A stretch of DNA of 64,000 nt from Nymphaea colorata (Eukaryota; Streptophyta; Magnoliopsida; Nymphaeales; Nymphaeaceae): positions 8,814,972 to 8,878,971 of the forward strand of contig NC_045146.1 in NCBI RefSeq assembly GCF_008831285.2, read 5' to 3'. Each line of letters begins with the position of its first letter. Positions within the stretch are counted from its first letter, which is position 1. A model generated the notes under the pieces. That model ran no database searches. It was not told the DNA's origin and saw nothing but the letters and a program-made list of their open reading frames with translations. A program made the translations under genes and the position numbers. Positions 46,401-56,039 of the stretch are shown here, in pieces.

Positions 46401-49230
46401 GGGAACTCTTCATGTCATATATCCCATGTTAAGGAGGTATTGCAACAAGAATTCAAGATGAAGGATCTCAACGAACTACGGTATTTCTTGGGTGTTGAGC
46501 TTGATAGAAAAGGTGGCACATTAACTCTTACACAACATAAATACACTCTTGATATTTTGGATAGGACAGGTATGACAAGTTGCAAGCCCATAAATACACC
46601 TAATGTTCTCAACACAAAATTAAATGCATCTGATGGGACTGATGCCTAGCCAAATCCTAGTTTCTATCAGAGTATAGTTGGCATGTTACAATATCTCACT
46701 TTTACACGCCCAGACATAGTATATGCTGTGAATCAAGTCTTTCAGTTTATGCATGCACCCACAGAAGGCATATGGATGCTACCAAACGTATTTTGCGTTA
46801 TCTTAAGGCTACTCTTGGGGATGGACTCATCTACACAAGGCAGTCAACTGTTTTGCATGGCCACAACATTTCCACTGATACTGATGCAGATTGAGCAGGT
46901 GATCCAGACGATAGACGATCAGTTTTCGGTTATTGTCTCTTCCTTGATTCCAATCTTATTTGTTGGAGTAGCAAGAAACAACGTGCAGTTGTCAGATCTA
47001 GCACTGAAGCAGAATATAGGGCAATGGCTGCAGGCACAACTGAAGCTTCATGGTTACATCATCTACTTGGGGAACTTTCTCTTCCCATTGCTCAGTCATC
47101 TCTATTTTCTGACAACCAAAGCGCGATTAAGATTGCCTTCAATCCTGTTCTACATAATCGCACTAAGCATATAGAGATTGATCAACAGTTCATTCGTTAA
47201 AAGGTTGCAGAAGACGAGATTGTTCCCACTTATATATCTACGTCTGAACAAGTGGCTGACCTTTTTACCAAGGGACTCACAGGGCACCATTTCTGGGAAT
47301 TGAAGAATAAGTTGCGCATGTTCAAACACCATGCACAATTTGAGGGGGGGCTGCTAAGTTTGTTATGGATCGGGTCACCCAGACCCGACCCATTTGATCC
47401 ACACGCCCAACACATCATAGGCGGCGGCATACTTGTAAATCTTATTGTTATTTTGTGTATTTTATGATGTACCCTAAATCATGATTAGTATATAATGATA
47501 ACAAGAGGCAGACGTCATTTGTTGCTACTCTCTTTCATCTCTCTCTTGCTTGGACATTCAGCCCACTTCTTTCTTCCTCCTCTTGCATCTAACTTCATTC
47601 GGTGGTTCGGTATTAGATATTAAAATCTTACAAGTATTGGAAATTGTACTATACGCTTGTGAGGAAAGCATGTAATCTATTTTGAGACCTATGTCACATG
47701 GATGTAGGGTGCCGGTGCGGCACATCCCATCGGGTGCAAGAGTGCGTATGGGTATTCATAGTATATATATAATTATATGGTTGTTTCTTAGCTTAATTTG
47801 TCATTTTTTACTTTTATTACTGTAAATAAAGAAAGAGAGTGGGAGAGAGAAGAAAAAAAAAGAAGAAGGAAAAATTATTTTAAAGGGAGAGACATAGGAT
47901 GCGGTTGGGGTGCGAGTTGGAGCCGCATCTGCACCCGGACGCGATGAGGGGGCTGCACCCTTTTTGAAGAGTCTGTGTAACATAGTTTGAGGGTTGCAAA
48001 AGGTTGAAAGTTGTATCAGTTAGGAGCTATAAAATGATGATGTCGCATGGTGTCCTAAAAGAACAAATTGTTATGGGGCAATTTGTAGGTTTTGCTGAAG
48101 CTGATCTGTTCGGATCAGTGTGATATCTCCTATATTTAAAGGGTAGGTTCCATGAACTTAATTTTATTCTTGCAAAGCACCAATGGGGAAAGTTTCGAAA
48201 AGGGGCTGCCATGAACCCTTATTTTTATTTTATAATGGATATTATGTTTTTTGTACACTGTTGATAACGTGACTACCGACAGCTCTTTCTACTTTGATTG
48301 TTTTAATGACTTCCCTTTTACAATAAATTTGGAACAGGAGCTTGTTATTCAAGTTATCTTGCAATTGGATGCACAAGATAGGTAGATAACTAATTAATTA
48401 GGATATTAGTAAAAGATTAGGCAACTCGAGGACCTTTAACCTTTGGTCTGTGAATGGATACATAAGATTTATACCAATAAGGATTTCCACATGGGGAAAG
48501 CCACCCTTATAATCACAGACCACTATTCTATTGGTCAAAGAACAATTAAAGCATGCTTTGGTTCTTTCTTCTTCCCCTTCCCCTCCCTGCAAGTACTGAG
48601 ATTTTAAATTGGTCTGACTTGTTATGCAGGTTACCATAAATTATCTGATGGATAATTTGGGAAAGGACTATGCAAATACAGTTGGAATCGTTGATCTTGG
48701 AGGTGGATCTGTCCAAATGGCATATGCTATCCCAAAGAAGGAAGCTCTGAGTTCTCCAAAAAGCTCGGATGGGCAGTATTCTTATGTCAAGGAGCTCTTT
48801 CTTAAAGGAACCAAATATTATCTTTATGTTCACAGGTTCTCTCTCCATACTCTTGTTGGATGTTAGTCCTAATAATGTGAATTCGTGTGAGATACTTTGT
48901 GCTTTCCTGAGTGGACCAGATGTGAACATAGTTTTGGCACTAAGTCACACTGGTGTGCCAAATATGGTGGTGCACCCGCGTCCGTGCGGGTGCAGCCCGA
49001 CACGGCACCCGACTTAGTCTAACGGAATCGCGTGCTGCTGACCGCACCCGTTCTTCTTTTCACTTTTTTTTCATTGTTTTTCCTTCTCCTATCTTTTACT
49101 CTTCCTTTTTCCTTCTTCTCTCTCTTCTCCCTTATTTTATTTAATAAAACTTTGAATTTTGTATGAGATTAAGGTAACCTTGATAAAAAAAGTTTAAAAA
49201 TATAGACGAATAAAATTACTTATATAACAG

Positions 49231-49279
<49 letters not shown>

Positions 49280-50818
49280 TCACCCAATTTTTTTTTTTGG
49301 AACTTTCCACATCCGGCGCTGGCACCAGCACCCGCACCCCGCACACATGTGACATAGTTTTGGCATGCCCAATTACTTAAATTGCATTTACTGCCTAAGT
49401 TATTTGCTTTTATGGATTTATAAATGTGAGAAAGAAAACTTCACAGAAAAAAATCGTGGTCTTTCAGGAATTAGTCACTATGTTGATCCTTCATGTGTAT
49501 GATTTTGCAGCTACTTGCATTATGGATTATTGGCAGCTCGGGCAGAGATTTTGAAATCTGTGAAAAGCACTGGGCATCCATGTGTTCTGAAAGGTTTTGA
49601 TGGTATGTTGCAGAAGCTAAGATACATAGGCACACATACATACTCTATACCCACCTTGTTGTTTCCACATCAAATGCTTCTGTTGCAGATAACCTGAAAC
49701 CGAATGACAAACTAGATCTTTGTGTGGGAGTTATCTTCTACTCCTAAAACAAATACTTAGATGAATCAAAACAGTCTACGTATCTCATATAGGGATATCT
49801 ATTCGTATGTGTATGATTCTTTTGTAATATTAGTGCTATTCTTGTAATGTGATATTCTTGAGGTAACATGAGCTCCATTCCCCCTTGGACTTAGACTACA
49901 ATTTGGATGTTAAGAGTTGAATATACATAAGGTGCACTTTGTGCACATGAAATTTCTAGTCGGTTTCTCTGGGTAAAGTCTTGGTAGATCACTAGGTGCA
50001 ATTTTAGTCCAACCAACTGTTCTAGGAAAGACTCTGTTTAGCAAACAATTTGTAGATCTCCAATTGTGTAAGTCATTGTGATTATGCAAGGTTGTAATAT
50101 TTTCTGCAGGATCATACAACTATGGTGGAGTTAGCTTGAAGGCATCCGCATTGCCATCTGGATCAAGTTACCAGGACTGCAGGTTAGCTGCTAAGGCAGC
50201 CCTTAGGGTCAATGAAACATGTACTCATCTGAAGTGCAGTTTTGGTGGCATATGGAATGGTGGTGGTGGAGATGGCCAAAAGAGTCTTTTTGTTGCATCA
50301 TTTTTCTTTGATAGGGCTGTGGAGGTTGTATCACACAAACTGTTCACCTTCTCCAAAGGACATCAATTCAATTTTTAGAGCTGTTTCTTTTGTTAATGAA
50401 CTCATTATGAGACTTCCCCATGCAGGCAGGCTTTGTTGATGCTAATCATCCTATTTCAATGGTTAAACCTGAAGATTTTGAAGTTGCAGCTAAAAAAGTA
50501 TGCAAAACCACTCTTAAAGATGCTGCGGATGAGTATACAAAGGTTGATGAGAACCACCTGCCTTATTTATGTATGGATCTAGCGTACCAATACACGCTGC
50601 TTGTTGATGGCTTTGGTAATCTTCCAAAATTCCTCGATTCTATAAAATGTATGTTGTCCTATGGAACCTCCAAGTGCTAAATTATTTTGCTGCTTGCTTA
50701 CACAGGCTTGCATCCATCAACAGAGATAACATTGGTGAAGAAGGTGAAGTATAAAGACTCATTGGTAGAAGCTGCATGGCCATTAGGTAGTGCCATAGAA
50801 GTCATGTCAGCATCCTGA
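37404..50818 (+). CDS. APY: Apyrase (nucleoside di/triphosphatase, GDA1/CD39 family), nine exons
   Basis: Exons: 37404-37742, 38158-38286, 38484-38540, 38682-38774, 48630-48835, 49511-49602, 50110-50324, 50426-50615, 50706-50818. All introns are GT-AG and the exons join to 1434 nt, 477 codons plus TGA. Residues 18-37 form one hydrophobic anchor after a basic N-terminus. Apyrase conserved regions are present in order: DAGSSGSR (82-89), ATAGLRALP (157-165), [10 protein letters not shown] (197-206, catalytic Glu 201), [11 protein letters not shown] (228-238) and [11 protein letters not shown] (431-441). The enzyme removes terminal phosphates from NTPs and NDPs; plant relatives sit in the Golgi or at the cell surface and affect growth, secretion and extracellular ATP. 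The start at 37404 fits family N-termini ([12 protein letters not shown]) and has A at -3. Length is normal and no break was seen, so the gene is probably functional. The plant APY1/APY2-like group is the best match. Confidence 0.96.
39281..39872. repeat. 297-bp tandem duplication in apyrase intron 4
   Basis: GGGATGCACCTATTCAGATT at 39281 recurs at 39578 with one change, and the two copies stay almost identical (about three differences seen) to AACACTAAACTATGTCA. The near identity points to a recent event. Each copy holds the C-terminal acidic coding-like end described in the hAT relic. Confidence 0.95.
39380..40400 (-). pseudogene. hAT-like transposase C-terminal relic
   Basis: On the minus strand, about 40400 to 40320 reads [17 protein letters not shown], like the hAT dimerisation block. 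Around 40170 comes [14 protein letters not shown] then SEERY, like the segment after the ERNWS box, and the duplicated unit ends in an acidic 44-codon ORF with [20 protein letters not shown]. Stops and shifts interrupt it. hAT transposases share such a C-terminus; the N-terminal zinc finger and catalytic part were not identified here. The call is tentative. Confidence 0.45.
40401..42585. other. Intron 4 sequence, no gene
   Basis: ORFs at 40594-40860, 41086-41319 and 41447-41779 carry no recognisable domain and lack support. It may be the rest of the hAT-like element in decayed form. A short TATATATATA tract lies near 42061-42080. Confidence 0.4.
42591..42874 (+). repeat. 5' LTR of the intron 4 copia
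   Basis: 284 bp, TGTTAAGTTTG to AAAATCTTACA. Ends are TG...CA. A TGTACCATAAATAGTG segment and a CTTCATTTCTCTC pyrimidine tract lie inside; the LTR normally holds the promoter and the polyadenylation signal. Confidence 0.95.
42875..42889 (+). other. Primer-binding site of the copia element
   Basis: TGGTATCAGAGCGGG directly follows the LTR CA. The first 12 bases match the complement of the initiator tRNA-Met 3' end. Confidence 0.93.
42945..43200 (+). repeat. CCCTAA-rich leader repeats in the copia element
   Basis: CTGCCCTAATCCCCAAATTT and shorter GCCCTAA variants recur about a dozen times in the untranslated leader. The spacing is irregular and the unit is not the plant telomere repeat (CCCTAAA in tandem), so this is simple-sequence expansion in the element. 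Confidence 0.8.
43245..43996 (+). pseudogene. Copia gag
   Basis: [20 protein letters not shown] opens at 43245 and runs 134 codons with [20 protein letters not shown], the common start of plant copia gag. The frame breaks near 43645 and later gives a zinc knuckle [14 protein letters not shown] at 43951-43992. In the usual CX2CX4HX4C knuckle the His is replaced by Tyr here. Gag forms the particle and binds RNA. Confidence 0.88.
44158..44405 (+). pseudogene. Copia protease region, catalytic motif missing
   Basis: [27 protein letters not shown] and [15 protein letters not shown] mark the aspartic protease of copia elements. The catalytic D-[ST]-G triplet that should lie just ahead of HVTG is not present; the sequence goes from TGGTTGTTG straight into CAATTCATGTAACTGG. 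A short deletion that also shifts the frame is the simplest explanation. This alone would stop polyprotein processing. Confidence 0.75.
44499..45450 (+). pseudogene. Copia integrase
   Basis: The pre-integrase finger ends [14 protein letters not shown] at about 44690-44730. The core follows: [16 protein letters not shown] (first Asp), [14 protein letters not shown], then after a frame change [18 protein letters not shown] with the catalytic Glu at about 45030-45080, and [20 protein letters not shown] near 45350. Frameshifts near 44950 and 45250 break it. Confidence 0.9.
45756..46660 (+). pseudogene. Copia reverse transcriptase
   Basis: [20 protein letters not shown] starts the domain. A TGA at about 45939 replaces the Trp before [27 protein letters not shown] follows, then frame changes. 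The catalytic box is [10 protein letters not shown] at about 46376-46405, followed by [12 protein letters not shown] at about 46470-46505. Only fragments remain open. Confidence 0.92.
46674..47345 (+). pseudogene. Copia RNase H and C-terminus
   Basis: [20 protein letters not shown] is the RT/RNase H junction. Downstream, in another frame, the sequence shows [54 protein letters not shown] and [20 protein letters not shown], the conserved end of copia polyproteins. A TAA interrupts it near 47199. It ends 10 bases before the polypurine tract. Confidence 0.93.
47339..47351 (+). other. Polypurine tract of the copia element
   Basis: TTTGAGGGGGGGC lies directly before the 3' LTR and would prime plus-strand synthesis. 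Confidence 0.9.
47352..47632 (+). repeat. 3' LTR of the intron 4 copia
   Basis: 281 bp, TGCTAAGTTTG to AAAATCTTACA, matching the 5' LTR along its whole length and followed by the AGTAT target copy. Confidence 0.95.
47685..47985. repeat. GC-rich dispersed repeat in intron 4, related to the intron 5 insert
   Basis: Begins GTCACATGGATGTAGGGTGC and ends GGGCTGCACCCTTTTTGAAG then GTGTAACATAGTTTG. The GTGC(G/A)GGTGC motifs, GA-rich middle and the ACATAGTTT edge resemble 48926-49365 in inverted or diverged form. Confidence 0.5.
48926..49365. mobile_element. Insert in apyrase intron 5 bounded by a 14-bp direct repeat
   Basis: ACATAGTTTTGGCA occurs at 48926-48939 and again at 49352-49365. The 412 bp between them start CTAAGTCACACTGGTGTGCC and end CGCACACATGTG, with GTGCACCCGCG and CACCCGCACC motifs near the two ends. 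It includes a TA microsatellite. The long perfect direct repeat suggests a target duplication, as for a SINE or another retroposed copy, but no poly(A) tail is seen. The class is undecided. Confidence 0.65.
49235..49277. repeat. TA microsatellite
   Basis: About 21 uninterrupted TA units within the intron 5 insert. Confidence 0.95.
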
Positions 50819-50979
50819 GCTACACACTCTGGCTCGTACCTTCTTGGAAATATTTGTTTGCGTTGAACTAATTTTGGGATCTGTGTATATTGGGCATGGC
50901 TGTGGGTGGAAAATGTTGCTCACATTGGAGAGCGATATTCTTTCTCCTCCATTAACCTGCAGCGTGCATGTGAGGGTAA

Positions 50980-50985
50980 AATAAA
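50980..50985 (+). terminator. Candidate polyadenylation signal of the apyrase gene
   Basis: AATAAA lies about 160 bases after the stop codon, with a T-rich stretch (TTTTATTTTTTAGC) starting near 51010. The cleavage site is inferred. Confidence 0.5.
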
Positions 50986-51019
50986 GTGCCTTCCGTTGGG
51001 TAATCCATCTTTTATTTTT

Positions 51020-51414
51020 TAGCTTGCTAATAGTGTTAGAAGTTTACATACTTATGGCTGCTGAGCGAGGAATCTGACTTGATCCTTTGCAGCCTTCTGT
51101 AATTTTGATGCTGAGAAAACTTGGGCTTAATACTTGCAGAGCAAACATTTGAGAGAAAAAAGAAGGAAAATTCAAGGCCTACACTATCTTGTGGACTGAT
51201 TAATCTTTTCTTTTTCTTTTGTCCATAAACGGATACGTCTATTCTTCCAATTCTTTCTTCAAGACCTGAATATAGATATCCACTTGAAATGTGTATTGGT
51301 TATAAAATTGGCATACATAAGCGAACGTATGAGGTTTTTTTCTCATGAAAATCAATAGGGAGGACCTCCGAAATGTCTTTGGCTTTTTGAAGGTTGACTG
51401 TCTAAGGCTCGTTG
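51020..51414. other. Downstream region of the apyrase gene, no gene
   Basis: Unique-looking sequence. No ORF or repeat recognised. Confidence 0.5.
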
Positions 51415-51828
51415 CTTCTTTGAGATTAGGCTCATTCTTTTGTCAGTGTAGGGTCTACCAATGTTCTTCTTCCTGAATGGCTAGGAACTGAGCACATAAT
51501 TGCTTTTTAACTTTTTAAAATGATTTCTTTAGACGTCATTAGCCAGAAACTAAATTATTGCCGACTGGTGTTAAAATAATTTTGTCGAAATTTAAAAGTA
51601 TGGGACATTACATTTCTTTGGGAGTGTGATGGCTTCAAGGGGAAAATTGTTTGGGAGTTGTCCATTTGAAGGTTCGCTCGTTAAATGCAGTTTTTGCATC
51701 TATCACGATATGATCCTATTTGGCATTTCAAAATCGTTAGGTGGGTATCATGTCTTGTTTTTTGTTGTGTGGATTCTTTTTAGAGATATCTTTCTCTTAT
51801 ACAATTACCCTTTCAAATTGACAAATAG
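51415..51828 (+). repeat. Duplicated segment, copy 1 (with 57993-58411)
   Basis: CTTCTTTGAGATTAGGCTCA through AATTACCCTTTCAA is repeated in the same orientation 6.6 kb further on, with scattered substitutions and small indels over about 410 bp. The ORF at 51626-51886 lies in it but has no domain and is not kept open in copy 2. Confidence 0.85.
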
Positions 51829-51959
51829 TTCATACAAAATGACATATATGACATTGATGTCTAGACAAAAAAGAAAACATCAATGACACAAAACATGACA
51901 TGCCTACATGACAATAGACCCAAAATATCTTCAGTAGAATATGAACGGAACCTTCTGAT

Positions 51960-52043
51960 CAACTTGCAGTCTCGAGTCCATCAAAACTTGAAAAAAATAA
52001 ACAACTTGCAGTCTCGAGTCCATCAAAACTTGAAAAAAATAAA
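51960..52043. repeat. 42-bp perfect tandem duplication
   Basis: CAACTTGCAGTCTCGAGTCC to ACTTGAAAAAAATAAA occurs twice without a mismatch. Confidence 0.97.
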
Positions 52044-53089
52044 CAAAAGGCTCAGCCTTCGTAATATGACAATAAAGTAGATAAATCCCTAAATCTTTTA
52101 ATGTAAAGGCTCAAATTCAGAGTCTAACATATAAAGAAACGTAATCACTATGATATTACGATATATGCACGCAATCATACAATTTGTCATAGGAGTCCCT
52201 CACATATTCTCCAATACATAAGGACCACTTAATAGCCACAATAGACACACTTATTGTCATATTCATTTCTTGCACATTCATTTTATTCATATTCATTTCA
52301 TTTGCATTCATTTAATTTATATACGATTTAGTGAATTGACAACTTATGTGTGCAAAACATAGGCGCATGCATACCACGAGTAACCTACAGTGGGGAGACA
52401 ACCCTCGTGGTGGCTTGAAATTATACGGATCTGTTCATGCTACGGTGGTAGAACAATCAACCATAGATGTGTGAATTCCAATAAGAGTTGTTCAGTCTTC
52501 CCTAGGACATCTTAAAAAGGCGGGAGCCCAACGCTTCAAGCACATCACATAACGATATCATGGGGTCTTGCAATATCTGCGTTTCGAACAGGCAAGATCA
52601 GTAGTGAGGGCAAGATGTATCCCAAACATATTGCCATCACCCATTAGCCTCAAATCAATTATTCTTTCTGAACTTATCATTATGAGAGCATATTCACAAT
52701 AGGACAATCTAACACATGAGATTAGTTCACTTCACAAGCACACTTATACTTTAAATGTCTCTATAAAAGAGTCACACATTCAATCAATGTTCTTAGCTAG
52801 TCAGATCATACTTTATAAAAACTTAGACTCATTAAGTCTATTCAATTGAATCATTGTTCAATGGCCACGAAACAAAATCTCATAACATATACAACAGTCA
52901 AACTATAACAATCACTTCATACGAAAACTTAGCCGAATTATGAAGGGTAGTCTTGACCCATGATTAGCTCGTAGCTATCATATGCAAATACCTCACCTAA
53001 TCTATCTTAAACAATTATAATTACTTGCATGCATATATCATCGCGTAATATTTTTAAAACAGTCAATCAACCAATATCACATATGCATT
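52044..53089. other. No gene recognised
   Basis: AT-rich DNA. Around 52370-52620 it includes GTGGGGAGACAACCCTCGTG and GGCGGGAGCCCAACGCTTCA, which look like retroelement LTR or leader text, but no matching second copy is seen. Confidence 0.4.
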
Positions 53090-53097
53090 TATATAAC

Positions 53098-53248
53098 CAA
53101 GGGCGGAGGGACGAGGTGGCCAGCCTAGGCCATGGCCCGGGTGAGGGCATGAAAAAAAAATTATATTGAAAAAATTAATTTTTTTTAGTTTGGCCCGACC
53201 CTCGGACCGTTTGGCCCGCTCCTTAAAAAAATCCTAGTTCTGCCCCTG
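53098..53248. mobile_element. Small hAT-type MITE, 151 bp
   Basis: Ends: CAAGGGCGGAGG at the left, and the complement of the right end reads CAGGGGCAGAAC. The flanks are TATATAAC (53090-53097) and CATATAAC (53249-53256), an 8-bp duplication with one change, the size made by hAT elements. The interior has GCC/GGCC-rich arms and an A/T core. Non-coding. Confidence 0.75.
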
Positions 53249-53256
53249 CATATAAC

Positions 53257-54163
53257 AATAAACAAGTTATATCATACATCATTCAAACAAAACATAATCA
53301 TAGGACTCATCGATCCTAAAAAACATTTGAAAACATAACACACACTTGATATTTGGCCATAGAAAGAGATTTGCTTAGAATGCCGTCATATCTATCACGC
53401 GTCTCCACGAAAATCCAAAATCACCTCGAGCTCCGTATCATGTTGCTCAAGGTCTATTCGATGTGCTTAGTCCAATTGCAAAAACTAAAAACGATAAGTT
53501 TTTCTATTAACTTCACTTTAAAATCTATTAAGGTAAGAAGTAAGACCATTGATGCATAGGCTATCTTCTGAAGAGAGTGACGAAAGGTAGAATCAACTTA
53601 TAGAACCCTCTAAGAAGTTTTTCCCATTTTTTCGAAGTCATGACCAATAGATTTAGATTCCTAGACTTCAATGCAACCTATGAGTAGTATGTTTCTCTAT
53701 TTGTTTCTTATATGAGACATCATCACAACAATTATGTTTCTCCTTTGTCAATTCAATGACAACAACATTAACTCATTGTAAGATCATAAAATTAATTTGA
53801 ATCCATATGAAACAAACATTATTGTCGCACGTCTGAACCCTAATAACTTGTTTTCCATCGTCATATCAAATCGTAATTTTACATGCTACCCAACACAAAT
53901 GTTCTTTCCCCACTAGCGATGTAATATTCATATAAAAAATAATATGCATCAAGAGCTTGTTAAAAGAGTCCTAAACCTTTTCTACATTATCAAAATCTCT
54001 TCCTTGCTCTCTATCTGCTTTAAATATTAACCCATCATGCTAAAAAAGATAATTATTATACACATTCGTAAGACAAAAAACTAGTAAAATTAGGCATGGT
54101 TGTAGGTGTCCCTGGCTACTATGTCTCCGGTAGCCACCCCAAACGCTCGATCAATGACCAAGT
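53257..54163. other. No gene recognised
   Basis: AT-rich DNA. The short ORF at 53353-53559 has no domain. Confidence 0.45.
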
Positions 54164-54268
54164 TGTTGGGATTTCTCCCTCATGCATATACAAAACCAAA
54201 TGTATATACCTTAAACAGGATCATGTTCATGCTAAATCATTGAAAAAACAAAATCTTAAACAAAATCC
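54164..54268 (-). repeat. Partial 3' LTR of the minus-strand copia
   Basis: TGTTGGGATTTCTCCCTCAT to AAAACAAAATCTTAAAC matches 56889-56987 with few changes. It is only about 105 bp and is joined directly to pol sequence, so the rest of the pol gene and much of this LTR were lost in a deletion. Confidence 0.85.
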
Positions 54269-54960
54269 TATGTCACAACATAGCAGAATTCTTATTGGCC
54301 ATTTTTCTTTTAATACCACTAAACACATGCAAGGTTTCATGATATGAAGCAACCGTATCAAGCAAATAAAAGTTATCGCTACCAGATAACGAACCAGTGA
54401 TTATTAAATTTGAGTGCAGAAACAATTTAAATATACTTCCTCCAAATAAATAATAATAACTAAATTTGTCCAATGAGGAAATATAAACCAAATTCCGTTT
54501 AAAAGACGGTACCACATAAGTTTCTGTCAAATTCAAATAACAACCAGTCTTTAACAATAACCAAAAATCTACTATGGCTTCAACTTTCGCCTTTTTGCCA
54601 TCGCCCATATAAATGAATCTTTCAGCATCATTTGACGTTCGACAATTTAGACAGCCTTATATAGAGATACTTATGTGAGTAGTAGCACCTGAATCTACCC
54701 ACCAAGTGTTTCTGGGTACTGAAGTTAAATTAACCTCAAAACAAACTAAAGTGAGAAGTGTACCTTTCTTTTCACGCCATGCGTAAAACTTAGTACAATT
54801 CTTCTTTATATGACCTTCACCCTTACAAAAAAAGCAGCCTAATTGGCTTTTCTCATGCTTCTTCTGCTTCTTAATGAGTGACTGGTCGACTACAACTTCT
54901 TTAATAGTATTTCTTTTCTTATAAAAATCGAATCATTTAACTCAGGAATAGTACTCAAAT
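54269..54960 (-). pseudogene. Copia gag C-terminus, protease and pre-integrase fragment (minus strand)
   Basis: Reading down from 54960: a Lys-rich gag tail, a zinc knuckle CFFCKGEGHIKKNC (about 54798-54839), the protease site TWWVDSGATTHIS (about 54670-54710), then MGDGKKAKVEAI, YVVPSFKRNLVYISSLDKFS and NFYLLDTVASYHETLHV. It stops at NSAML, where the conserved Trp codon is TGA, and fuses to the LTR. Integrase, RT and RNase H are missing, so the element is internally deleted. Confidence 0.9.
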
Positions 54961-55589
54961 TTGCAAGTATCATAGAGGCAGAACTCACTGTACAAAGAAC
55001 AAAAATACCAAACATGCTCACAATCAAAACATGTACAAAGATGAAATAACAAATATAAATGAATTTAAATACAATGGCCTAAATCTCTTCACAAGGTACC
55101 GGTGCAACGCTAATATTCAATCTTTGGATTGAAATATTAACTATGCAACTGGTATTCTTGGTCAACAATGAATATAGATAATTAACCCTGTCAAACAACG
55201 AGTCCATTTTGGATTGACTCATTATTCGCATGGAAACCTAAAAAATTATTACATATTCATTGCCTTGTATACTTAAACCTGACCAAGCAACAATCCTTCT
55301 TTGGGTTGATCATTGCTCGCATGAATCAAGCATACTATCATCTAATGTTCAAAACAGGCAAATTCGTACAACAGAGGTTATTTTGGCGACATAAAGTACA
55401 AACCTATTCATTTAAAACAATAGACATTGCCAAATATCAAATTCATAATCCAAATATTCATCTATGGTACACCCACAATTTTAATAACATGCAAAATATG
55501 ATACATACATTAAAATTTACATACAAAATTGTCTTACATTGAATCCAAAACCAAATGATTCAATAAAATAGACCTAAAAAAGTCCAAAA
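54961..55589. other. Copia leader or gag-upstream DNA, no gene
   Basis: Between gag and the 5' repeats. Nothing coding recognised; the ORF at 55306-55542 on the plus strand has no domain. Confidence 0.4.
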
Positions 55590-56005
55590 TTTTATGAACT
55601 GGTACAATAATTGTGTTTAAATGGGTCAAGAACCACTGAATCAGCCTTAAAATGGCCCGTATCGTTCTTAAACCGCAACTAAACCACTCACATGGCCCTA
55701 AATAGGCCTGGACAGGTTTAGAAATTAAACGAACCATACAAAATTAGACCGTATTGGTTCCAAAACCCACTGAACCGGTTTGGAAATGGCTAGAATCGGT
55801 TTAAAAACTGAATGAACCAGTCCTCAATGCCCTGAATCGGTTTGAAAATTAACTGAATCGGTTCTGAAAATCATGAACCGGTTTGAAAATCAATTGAACC
55901 GATCTGAAAAACAATTGAACCGGTCTAAAAAAGAGTCCGAATCGATTCAGAAAGGTGGGAACCGGTTCTAAATCAAGCGGAATCGGTTCTAAACTTAATG
56001 AAAAC
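55590..56005. repeat. Degenerate ~20-bp repeats of the GAACCGGTTTGAAAAT type
   Basis: About a dozen variants of (A/G)AA(C/T)CGGTT(T/C)(G/T)AAAA follow one another, best kept at 55765-55990. The core AACCGGTT is palindromic. No coding function. Confidence 0.85.
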
Positions 56006-56039
56006 AAACTGTATGGGTACGGGTCGGGTCCTATCGAAC

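Larger units (their letters stand above)
42586..47637 (+). mobile_element. Ty1/copia retrotransposon in apyrase intron 4, sense orientation, with 5-bp target duplication
   Basis: LTRs 42591-42874 and 47352-47632 flank a primer site, gag, integrase, RT, RNase H and a polypurine tract. AGTAT lies on both sides (42586-42590 and 47633-47637). The LTRs differ at roughly 18-20 of about 281 positions by eye plus a 3-bp indel, so the insertion is not recent. Stops, frameshifts and loss of the protease motif mean it cannot move on its own. The short LTRs recall the Ale/Ivana part of copia, but the lineage was not settled. It lies in the same strand as the host gene. Confidence 0.96.
38775..48629 (+). 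other. Apyrase intron 4, 9.9 kb, filled with transposon sequence
   Basis: The donor GTATAT follows TTTCAGTGG and the acceptor TTATGCAG precedes GTTACCATAAAT, joining Trp206 to Val207 inside a block that is contiguous in plant apyrases. The intron holds a tandem duplication, an hAT-like relic, a copia element and GC-rich repeats. The other introns are 90 to 675 bp. Removing the copia and one target copy leaves about 4.8 kb, so it was already long before that insertion. Confidence 0.93.
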
